Below are positions 13,401 through 25,500 of a stretch of 64,000 nucleotides of DNA, piece by piece. Every line of letters starts with the position of its first letter. Position 1 is the first letter of the stretch. This DNA comes from Tubiluchus corallicola (lineage: Eukaryota > Priapulida > Priapulimorpha > Priapulimorphida > Tubiluchidae). Position numbers and translations under genes: made by a program. Under the pieces are notes generated by a model, which saw only the letters and a program-made list of their open reading frames with translations, did no database searches and had not been told where the DNA came from. Location of the stretch: NCBI GenBank assembly GCA_030141605.1, contig JAQGDQ010000734.1, positions 41,540 to 105,539 of the forward strand, read 5' to 3'.

Positions 13401-16400
13401 TACCTATTCTAAAAATGTGTTTAACCTAATAGTGAACGGTTGCTCTAGTTTTGCTATATTCTCTACTACCAGTTGGCTTTTACAACACATTATGTGCAGA
13501 CATCATTTTACCTGTAAGCTGTGGAATTTCTGTCCAATTTCTGTGGAAACTTCTGTATCAATAAACGTTTAAAGTATATTCTACTGTTATACCTTTTGTC
13601 AACACGACAGCAATACCAGCAATCTTCACACTGTGGTTTCTTGCTGAAAATAGCACGCAAAGATAGCGCTATTGCCGCAAAAACATCTGGTAAAAATTTA
13701 GAGCCATCTACTTCCATTAAAAGTATGTTTCATTGTTTTTGGTTTACACTCAACAAAAAGAGACGATACTATATGTGGCATATGTAATAAATGTTCAGAT
13801 CAAGTGTTCAGAATTTCAGCACAGCAAAATTTCCCAGTGACCCTGAAAACGAACATCATTTACATTAAACTGTAGGCTCGGAACCGGATCCGGATCCATC
13901 ACATACTGGTACGGATCCCATCCGAGCCGGCAAAAAATATGCTTTGTTTTAGTGTTTAAAATGTTGCCAGTTGTGACATCATTAACATCCATGTTTGATT
14001 CTTTCGTAGTTTAAAGAAATTTTATGACTTTGACGTTTCTGTTTGTTTCGTTTGAAGGAGATGGAAATGTTGGAGCAGAATGGACCTGGATTCTTCTACC
14101 AGGTGGAGTACAAGCCGCACGGTGCCGGCGACGATGAATGGGTCACAGTCAACATCACTGACCCAAAGAATACCTCAATAATGGTGCATCCAACGGACAC
14201 GTATCAACCGTACGACATCCGTGTTGAGGCTCACAACGACATGGGTTCCGCCATCGTGCCTGCGGTGGAGATGGTTGGCTATTCGGGTGAAGACAGTAAG
14301 TAAACAGCTGAAAATATTCAATCCACATACTGATACCCCTGTGTGCTTTTAGCCTCACATACCCCTGTGTGCTTTTAGCCTCACATACCCCTGTGTGTAC
14401 TTGTTAGTAGTTTTCCTGATCACTTGCTTCATTGTACTTCGTTGCTTTTGCTTACGTGATTTTTAAAATACATTTCCAAATCAGATCTTCGCAGCTGCAG
14501 ATGAAACACGGTAGGATTTTTCTAATATTTTTCTGTACAGTCTTAATTATTTGACAACTGAATTTATCTCTTATGTGTCTGGTGGACAGCATTTAAGCTG
14601 ATAATACACCTCGAGTATTTGCAGTGTTCCCTTACTTATCGCGGGTGTTCCGTTGCAGGCCCACCCGCGATAAGTGAATTTCCGCGAAGTAGGGACTAAT
14701 TTTAGTAGTCTCACGTCGGTTAGTAGCATCTCAAGCGGGCGCAAGTACTACATTTCGTTTTTGGTGTGTGTTCATCCGCCGAATAAATACACTATTTACT
14801 ATACATAGTAATTTTTTATGATTTATAATATTCTTTTAATGTTAGAATTAATATTTTTAATATATTTTTATACATTTTGTGATTTCTTGTGCAAAGTCAT
14901 CAAATCTATACATTACTGTACAATAAGAATTACGCATGTGCAAAATCATAATTGTAAGTTGACCTAAAACGACAACAAAAATCAGGAGGAGGATGAAAGG
15001 AACATGTAAGATAGACTGAAATGAAAAGGCAAGAGAAAGCAGGATCAATTCAGTTATCCAGGGGAACTTGGTTAGTTATGTTAGTTTTTATTCGAATATA
15101 AAAAAATTCAAAGTGAATTGGCCGACTTGGCCTAGACTTCATTTTTGCTGTTTCATTATTATAGACCTGTTTATTTAATTTATTTCCTAAATGCGATAAA
15201 TAATATATTGTTACTTACGTTACAGTCAAAATGTTACAACTACAAAACAGAACAGAAATTAAAGTTTCACTAAATATTGAGAATCGGCACAGGCCAAGAA
15301 GGTAGACTTGTTCAGGCCTTAGGAGAGGCAAAATGGAGAGACATAGATGGGTGAAAATAAAGTAATCGGGGCGAATGAAATGCCAGTATGATTGTAAGAG
15401 TAATGATAATGACAAGTGAATGAGATGATTATGAAAATGAAGATTAGATTTCACATGAAAATATAGGCCCAAAGAGAAGTAGATCAATCAGCCTGCTCAT
15501 AAATTGCTACTATGATGTAAAACAGTCGTGTGTATAGATTTTAGGAACCAGTTTTTTGCCTTGGTACAAAATATTTTAAGTTAGCTGCAGAGCTTTTGTC
15601 ACATTTATTTTATTGATGTTTATTTTTTGGTTTGTTTACTGCACCAAACATTTTTGTTTTCAGAATCCAATTACATTTCTGTGCCATCTCCACTACCTTC
15701 TCCATCGTCTACAACTCCATCGCCGTCAACAGTACCTCCACCATCTATTCCCGTGCGGAGTAACTTTTCAACTCATTCATCACGTAACCTTTCCCTGTCT
15801 GCCGTTCCTGACATCATCACCTCAATGTCGGACAGCCTCGCTACCATATCCAGTACACTGTCCACCATGTCGGACACCATTTCCTTCATGTCCAATGTCC
15901 TGTTGGACAAACCGGAAGCGGCATCCGCCGTGTCCGAGTCAATCTCTGCTATGTTGCCATCCATCTCGGCAATGTCGGACACCATTGTTACCATGACTGA
16001 CACTCTTTCTGCCGTATCTGATACAGTGTCTACCCAATCACCGGTTAACTGTACACAAAGTGTGGATACGATGTCTTCTGCTTCCGACGTAGCTGAATCC
16101 GAGTCCGCTTCCCAGAATACAGTGTTAGATGAGACATCAAAGACGACGGATTTTGTATTTCCATTATCTGCATTCAGCACGGAAACGATTGTAGATTCTT
16201 ACCTACCAAATAATCTAAGCAGAGATCCTAATGTCGACCCTTTCATTTTGCTTTCGAATGAGTCGTCTGTTGATGTTTCTCCACCGTCTTCAAAAACTTT
16301 GAACGTCTCTGACAAATCATCCACTTTTATTAACCTGAATTCTTCAGCAGTTGCTGACATGTTCATTTCGAAAACGGAACGATTGCCAGTCGAGGAAATA

Positions 16401-19400
16401 AACTTGCTTGTGGAGGCTGCAAGCTTGCCTCCTCTCAGTACTAATTCTTTTGCTATTACCGAAAGCTCATCAGCCCAGGTTTTGAGTTCTCCTGGAAATC
16501 AATTAAACCGTTCATCACTCAACACGCCACGCTCTTCTGCTAAGATTGCACACTCGCCTGCAAAGAGTGCAAGCTTATCTACTACATCTGAAAACGTACC
16601 CGTGCAATCTGCTGATGCATTTACTAAGACTGTAGGTGCATCTGCTGACATGCCATCTGAACCTGCAAGATTACCAGGTGAGGTTGCAGATGCATTTGTG
16701 AAGAATGCAATCACATCTGTCCAGACTCCTATTTTATTTACGGAAACAGTAGATGCATCGTCTACTGATTCCGCAATCTTGTCTCGGACGAACTTTGGCA
16801 CATCTGACAGTGCGTCTAGGACATCTACAAAAACTATGGAGAAGTCTTCAAGATTATCCTCGGACACTGTCCAATCAAGTCCATCATATTTAGAATACAT
16901 TGCAAGTGCAACGTCTCAGCAAGCTGCTGTTGCAGTAGCTAATGCTATGAAGTTGTCCCAGCACCTTGGTGATTCAGTCGATGTTCCAACTGAAGATGTT
17001 GTTGAGCCTGCTAACACATCTCACTCTGTTTCTGAAGACCTTTCTTTGCTCACCTCCAGAGCTATTGACATGCGACAGAACTTCTCTAATGTACTGGTGA
17101 CCCTGAATGCAATATCTGAAGCGCAGGAAATGATGTCTCAACCAAACTCTTTTGTCCCCGACGTTCTAGCCATGATGGCCTCGGTCCTTTACTTGATATC
17201 GGAGACGTTTCCAGTTATGTCAGAGATAATTTCAGTGCTGCCAGAAACTGCCTTTACGGAGCCGGCTTCAGATTCCATGACTCCGACCGTTGTGGCTATG
17301 TCTGACACCATGTCCGTAATATCTGACACCCTCTCTGTGATGTCTAATACACTCGAAGCGATGATTGTGGAAAATTTTACCGATTTGGTCGTCAATGCCA
17401 CGTTGGACGACATTGATCCAGTCATGTCAGATGTGAATTCAACATTGCAAGACATCGTTTCTAGGATCAAAGATGTCAGTTTTTCAATTCGGACAATGAA
17501 CAAAACAAAACCGAATTATGGCCCAAATAACGAAACCAAATCAACTTTCCAACTGATTAATGAAACAAAGTTAAATTATGAAGTAAATAACAACACCAAG
17601 CTTAAGTACGGTCTGATTAACGAAACCAAGCTAATGCATGAACTAAACAATGAAACCGAACTAAAATATGAACTGAATAATGAAAGCGAAGTGAATATTG
17701 AAAGCGAACTAAAATACGAACTGAATAATGAAACCAAATCAGAATACAGACTGAATAACGAAACCAAATCAGAATACAGACTGAATAATGAAACCGACTC
17801 ATATGATGAAATGGAAACACTAGATACTAATTCGTCGTCTTTGGATCTCAATTCGTCAACATTAGACGGTATTTTTGACGTCAAGCCAGAAGCTGACCTG
17901 TCTAATGCAACTTCGCCTCTTCTCTTTAATTTCTGGATTATACTCGAATTCGGCAATGGTACCAGACCATTTGGAAGTACATAATGGTTCTTTCCTTCCT
18001 TTTTCATAATTGATTGAACGTTATTTTACTCGTTTTTAGTTCCGTGTTATTGACAATTTTGATTTGTACATTTTTGGAATTTTTGTACCTTTTTTAATTT
18101 TGTTGATTTTTTTGTTAATTAAGAGCTTAGGATTGAGGAAGTCATCAGCTTTTGAGATGAGTGCATTCGTTCTTTCCCGTCGGTTTGTTCCTTTTTAGAA
18201 TCAGAAAAATTATAATTTTCTTATTAGGATTTGTGCAATAAATTATTAGTTTATCAGTTTTTGATTTTTCTACTGGCTACTGCTGTCCACCTCCACCATC
18301 ACGAGTACCACCATTTACATCAATATCAGCTTTATCACGTCATTTCAAAAATAGTTTTGTTTTGTATGAAATAATTTAAACATTTTGCAAAATATAAAGT
18401 AGAAAAGTCGTATAACAATACGTCATTGCTCATTCAGTAATAACAACAACATTTTCTGCAAGTCTCGTCCATGTTTTTGGCTTTACACGTTTTGTGGTCA
18501 CTTTTTGGTCAACAGAGGACAGCACCACTGTTTATTTTCAGTAGCCTGATTCATGAAGTGTGCCTGCTATGTGCTGGTATTATTGCTACTAGTGAACTCG
18601 TCAGTTAATTTGCATATTAAGCATGACAGTATAGAGATGTGGTTCAGGCAGTGAAGTGATGGAGCGGTTTCTTTTATTCATTGACTGTCAGGATCATCTG
18701 CTTCCTCTGCTTCCTCGTTTTCTCTTCACTTAAAATATTAAATTACGTTGTTGTTGTTGTTACTTGTTTGTTTTACTAAACCTATTTCAAATTGAGAATT
18801 TTGAGTATTATTTCTTTGTTAATGTTGCCTTAATGATGCTTGTTAGTACAACCACTATGTTGCGCACTTAGTTTAATTACAACAGTATAATTCACTGAAA
18901 TCGTGTCATTAATGCTTTTTTTCTCAAACATTTACAGTTATGACATGTTTGAAGTTACTGTTGTTCATTCAATTATTCAGCCGACATATGTAGTATCCAT
19001 GCTTTTCCAGAGCCGGAAGTAATCCCACAGGAATTCCAGGTGGCACGCGTGTTAGGTCCTCGCGAGGCAGAGTTTGCCTGGAAAAAAGTAGAAAATGACG
19101 TTAGCAAAATTAAGGGAGCTTTTGTCGGATACAAGGTAGGTTATAGTTTTTGTTTTTGACAGCTATTAGTTCTAGTGGTGAGTTCACATGTTTTGTTCCT
19201 TTGTTTCTTTTCTACTGTCTAATACTCTGATTATTTTTTCAAACTTTACACAATGTTATCTAAACTTGTTTCAAATGAGTTGTCATCAAAATAGCTGCGT
19301 CTAACGGTCATCGCGGAAGGTTAAATATACATGTCTTATACAGCGTTATCGCCGACGCAAGTCTGGCAAAATGCAAAATGCAGTATGTAAGTGGTATAAA

Positions 19401-19458
19401 ACTGCAAGACGAATTTTTTAAGCTTATGTTAAGGTAGGGTTTTCTTGTGCTTTAAGGA

Positions 19459-19519
<61 letters not shown>

Positions 19520-22500
19520 GTCATAACTTCTAAGTGGGTAGCATGTGTTGACTTTCTTTCTTGTCTGTGGTATTTTCTTCTTCTTTAAATAGCTTAAGTT
19601 GTACATTTTCACATTCATACACTTTCTCATTTATTCATTATCATTTATTTCAACATTCGTTACAAGTAAAAGTGCATTCCGTTATAATCACACTTACATT
19701 AAAGTCAAAAAGTCTAGTCATGGAGAACACCACTAAAGCGACTTACCTTTTGAAGCCACAATTTTTCAACAAGAAACAGTGCATTGCAGTGCCACCTATA
19801 GTAATGTTTTGAGTTTAGTTGAAGAGAATGATACTTTAACTTTTGTTTCAGATTCGGACGTGGACGAAAGACGAGGGAAAGGATAAGGCCCGTGTGACAC
19901 TGATCAAGCCTGACCAGACGACAGCCAAGGTGGAGAATCTCAAGCCTTTCTCGGAGGTTCACGCAGAAATTGTGGTTTACAACGGCGTCTATGAAGGAGA
20001 GCCCAGCGAACAAGTTACATTTGAAACACCGGAAGGACGTAAGGACAACTAGGCTCATATACACTTGTTACAGCATTCAGAGTGCTAATAAAAATAGACA
20101 TACAGAATTGTAAAAAACAGACATACAGCCTGGTGAAAATAGACATACAGAATTGTAAAAAAACAGACATACAGCCTTGTGAAAATAGACATACAGAATT
20201 GTAAAAAAACAGACATACAGCCTGGTGAAAATAGACATGCTGACTGGTAAAAAAGAGACGTATTTAGCGGAAAAACAGACTTATTCACAGGTAAAAACAG
20301 GCATATTTAGTAGTAAAAATAGATGTACTAGATTGCTGTATTCATTGTGCTGTAATCGTTTCTTCAGCTCCTGGTCCAGTCAATGGTCTACAAGCTTACC
20401 CAATTGGATCAAATTCAATGTTGTTAGAGTGGCAGAAACCCATGGAACCGAATGGTAATCTCACTGGTTATGTGATCGTGTACCGGACTACGGTAGGTAA
20501 CATTTATACCTTAAAACGCTGTTAGGCTAGAATAAATTAGGTAGTGGTTAGATTGAATGAATTTAAAATTCACTGCGTTGAATAAAATTGTTAACGTTAT
20601 TTCAAAATAGTTTGCTTTGGCTTGAATTGTGCAGAAAATGTAGCAGATAGAATGATCTTTCTATAATATCATTAATATAATTATTATGAAACAATTTCCG
20701 ACTGTTTTTTCAGTGATTCTTACCTTCTTAAAATTTTTAGTCATTTTTCTAAAAATATCATTAATATGTTACTGTTATTTATTATTCATCTAGTTTAAAA
20801 CCATTATGGCCTTACAGGTACATGCAACTTTTGCTTCTTTTTAGTTTTGCTGTTGCATAAGCAGGTTAATTTGTTAGCTATTGTGCTTTTAATTAGTTAA
20901 TTTTACCCATAGAGTTCTGCTTTTTTAATTTTTTCATTTTGTTTGTCCTAAATTTGCATAATTTTATTTTCTGTAATTGTTTGCCATCAATTTAATTTTG
21001 ATCTATTTTCCTTCCCATAATTGTTTGCCATCAATTTAATTTTGATCTATTTTCCTTCTCATAATTGTTTGCCATCAATTTAATTTTGATCTATTTTCCT
21101 TCCCATAATTGTTTGCCATCAATTTAATTTTGATCTATTTTCCTTCCCATAATTGTTTGCCATCAATTTAATTTTGATCTATTTTCCTTCCCATAATTGT
21201 TTGCCATCAATTTAATTTTGATCTATTTTCCTTCCCATAATTGTTTGCCATCAATTTAATTTTGATCTATTTTCCTTTTCATAATTGTTTGCCATCAATT
21301 TAATTTTGATCTATTTTCCTTCTCATAATTGTTTGCCATCAATTTAATTTTGATCTATTTTCCTTCCCATAATTGTTTGCCATCAATTTAATTTTGATCT
21401 ATTTTCCTTTCCATAATTGTTTGCCATCAATTTAATTTTGATCTATTTTCCTTTTCATAATTGTTTGCCATCAATTTAATTTTGATCTATTTTCCTTCTC
21501 ATAATTGTTTGCCATCAATTTAATTTTGATCTATTTTCCTTCCCATAATTGTTTGCCATCAATTTATTTTCGATCTATTTTCCTTCCCATAATTGTTTGC
21601 CATCAATTTATTTTCGATCTATTTTCCTTCCCATAATTGTTTGCCATCAATTTATTTTCGATCTATTTTCCTTTCCATCATTGTTTGCTATCAATTTAAT
21701 TTTGATCTATTTTCCTTTTCATAATTGTTTGCTATCAATTTAATTTTGATTTATTTTCCTTTTCGCAATTGTTTGCCATCAATTTAATTTTGATTTATTT
21801 TCCTTTTCATAATTGTTTGCCATCAATTTAATTTTGATCTATTTTCCTTTTCATAATTGTTTGCCATCAATTTAATTTTGATCTATTTCCTTTTCATAAT
21901 TGTTTGCCATCAACTTAACTGCGGTCTATTTTCCTTTTCATAATTGTTTGCCATCAATTTAATTTTGATCTATTTTCCTTTTCATAATTGTTTGCCATCA
22001 ATTTAATTTTGATCTATTTCCTTTTCATAATTGTTTGCCATCAACTTAACTGCGATCTATTTTCCTTTTCATAATTGTTTGCCATCAATTTAATTTTGAT
22101 CTATTTTCCTTTTCATAATTGTTTGCCATCAATTTAATTTTGATTTATTTTCCTATTCTGTTCCTTATTTCATGATAATAATATTTGTTCGCCGTGCTGA
22201 AATTACTAGACTTACTATTTAGGGATGGCAGACTGGATGGCCATTTGGTGTTTCGCCATCCTGTCCTCCTTAAATTTTGTAACTTATTGTTATATACTAT
22301 TCTGTGATTGTTATTTTGAAGACAAATAAATTATTATTATTATGATTGGCTTATCGGAATGACTTGTTAAAATGGTAACCTTACTATATTGATGATGCCT
22401 GACCAGCTTAGACTATGATTAGATGAGGCTAATTTGAGCATCCTAATGCGCAAGTACTGTTGCTGTTTGGAAATCTGAGGAACTCTTTTTAGAAAATATG

Positions 22501-25500
22501 ATGTAACTAGATTGTAACACTTCCAAATAAGGTTATCTTCTCCACAGAATGGCACAAAGCTGGGTGATGAAGTCACCGTGTCTCCTCCGATTACCGATGG
22601 GGAGACAACAACCAAGAGGGTGAGAAAGCTTCAAGCTGACACGATGTACCGGATCATGATACGGGCACAAACAAAAGCCGGACCGGGTGAAGCTACGTAC
22701 GTGGAGAGGCGAACCGGAAAACCAGGAAGTAAGAAAACAAAATTGGCAAAATATGTAAAGGATTTTTGTCTGTAAATGACGACATTGTAATTGTAAAGTT
22801 CTTCATGCTGCTTAATATTTAGTATTTATCTTTAACCCTTTCATTCCCGTTGTATCCCGTGGGATACGAGAATATTTTTTGCCTTTAAAATTAATAAAAT
22901 TTTAAAACTGACAGTTATTTGATCTGTTAATAGTTATTTTGATTTAAGCCAATAACAATAGACTAAAAATAGTGATAAAATGGCAAACTAGAAAATCTAC
23001 ATAGCATAAAAAACTGTGCAAGGTACAGTACTTTAGAGACGACTTCGTACAGATCAGCATAGCATGCATACTAAATGTCTTAAATACTTTAAAAAATTAT
23101 CAGCAGTCGCAAAATGAAGCACATTTTTTGCTTTTGTTGTGTTTTTAAAGTCGGAATTTGTTTTTTTTGCACATGACAAAGAATGTTGTGTATCCCATAC
23201 ATTGGGAACAAAAGTACCAAGCCAAAAATTTTTTTGTTTATTTAAAAATAATTTGGGACTGAAAGGGTTAATATAGTCTTAAGCCATTCCAGGTTCAAAT
23301 AATATAGTAAGTGAAAATGTTGAGCCAAATGATTTTAAAGTTGATGTTCCAGCTAACAATGAACTCCATAATGAATGAATGACCTTCATTTATTTTTTTA
23401 GAAACTGCTTTTAGTTCTCTTTCAACACTGCCCAAAATTGCAAAATGTAGTTTCTAAAAGAAGATATTTTACTGTTCCTGCAGCTGCGTACTGTATCAGC
23501 TCACTAGAGCATGTGATGGTGTGTTTTGTTCTCTTGCTACTCACCTGAAGTACACTTTGTCATCTCGTTTTTCTAACTTCTAGTGCCGTTAAAGCCTGTA
23601 CTGATCGCTGAAGGTCACAATGACACCACCATTCTCCTTAGATGGGAGCAACCAGACGATGGTATTCAAGGGAAACTTTACTATGCAAACTATCGAAAAG
23701 TTGGTGAGTGATTTAAACATGAGATGGCGCTGCTGGTTTTGAATAATTTGTAATGAAATATGTGTAAAACACTTGTTTTAGTAGCCAAGAGGATGCTCAT
23801 CGTATCTGTATTCTGTTTGTGTGGCCTGTATTTAGATGTTTACTTTTTGACTATAGCCTTTGTTCTTGTGTGGTCTGGATTGGTGCGGTTTCTTTAAAAG
23901 AAATAAGAGTAATAAACTTTCAGTATTTGATAGAACGTCGCTAGGTTATGTAGATATTTTTGTAGATGTCAATTGTAATATATGCTCATTGTTTCTGGTT
24001 TGTTGTGTTTAAAACTTATTCTTTAGGGATGAAAGTTGTTGCATATACACATTTTAAAGCCCATCGTTTGTGACCGGGAAATGTTGTATGTAATAACGGT
24101 GCAGAACTCATTGTTTATGAATCATACTGTCATTGTTTGTGGATAAACATTGCTTACATAGTTACACAAACTTTGTTTATCTCATTGTTTATGAAAGACA
24201 ATGTCAATATTCATTGAAAAACACTACAGTATATAAAACAGTATAGAACTCATTGTTCGTCATTGTTTGTGGATGGACATTGTTTTATATAAACATTGTG
24301 GAACTGGTTGCTTATTAATGACCCTGTCATTGTTTATAAATGAACATTGTTATATATAAGCAGTGTAGAGCTCATTGTTTTGTTTATATCTGATGAAGGA
24401 GAGGAGGAATGGGAGCGTAGTGATGAGGAATATGTTAACGACCACATTGTCATCGACTCTTTGGAACCTGGTACCAAATACGAGGTTCAGGTTGTTGCTG
24501 TTAACGATGAGAAAGAGGCACCTAGTGACATTAAAGTGGTGACTACAAAAGGAGACGGTACGTATTCAAAATCCTCCTCAGACTTGCCCACTGTTTATAA
24601 TTTACATATAAAGATTTGGTTTTAATTGTCCGGAGTTCAATAGTCGTTTTTGTTGTTGGAATATTCCCGTATGGGTAAATGAGGGGTGGAATACAGTGTG
24701 TAAAAATGTAAGACCGTCATTTGCCTCAGCAATCTTTATAATTTTGCTCTTTGCACGTAATTTGTAATCACCAAATTTTTAGCTGAGGGTTCAACTGCAT
24801 TTATTCATTTTTTTTACTCTTTTTTGCTAGATCTTATTGCAAAGTTTGCTAACTTTCGTTTAGTTTGTCTCAGTTTTTTTTTGTCATTTCAACTTTTTCT
24901 ATTTTTCTTGCTGACTGCAGTTCAATTTTATTTTTACAGTATTCTTCATTCTCGTGTTGAAAGTTATCATGCACCAAAGACTTATTTCCAGTGATTATTA
25001 TTACCGCACCTCTTTGCTTTGTCTACCTCTCTAGACTTGTTTCCAGTGATTATTATTACCTTACCTCTTTGCTTTGTCTACCTCCCTTTAAAGGAAAGGA
25101 CAAGCCACTTTGCATGTTGGGTTTATTTTACTGTTATCACTCAAACTTAGAAAAATGTAAAAAAGAAAATTGCAAAAATTATTTGTAGAACATAAGGTAA
25201 CTGGTGGTTTTCGACTTTTCCTAAGCGCAACATGGCTGTTTTGTAAGGTTAAAATAATTCAGACTTTTGTACATTGCTTGGTATTCTTCCATAAATATCA
25301 CAAAATTAATGTCTATTTTTTTGTAAAAATTTCTTATACCCTTCTCACAAGTTGACAGTGTGCCAATTTTCTTCAGTTGGTGAATGATGTCATTGGTGGA
25401 AAAACAACATTCTTTTCAGGAGCACCCAAGTGTGAAATGATCGCGACTTTAAACTGATTTAAACTAATCACATGAGGCATTTATCGCACTTTTATTGCCA

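Noticed and set aside
17900-17984. Membrane or GPI anchor at the end of the mucin-like exon
   Set aside because: The hydrophobic stretch is only about 12 residues and is followed by polar GNGTRPFGST, unlike a GPI signal or a span.
15773-18007. minus-strand and second-frame plus-strand frames over the mucin exon
   Set aside because: Shadows of the repetitive coding sequence at 15664-17984.
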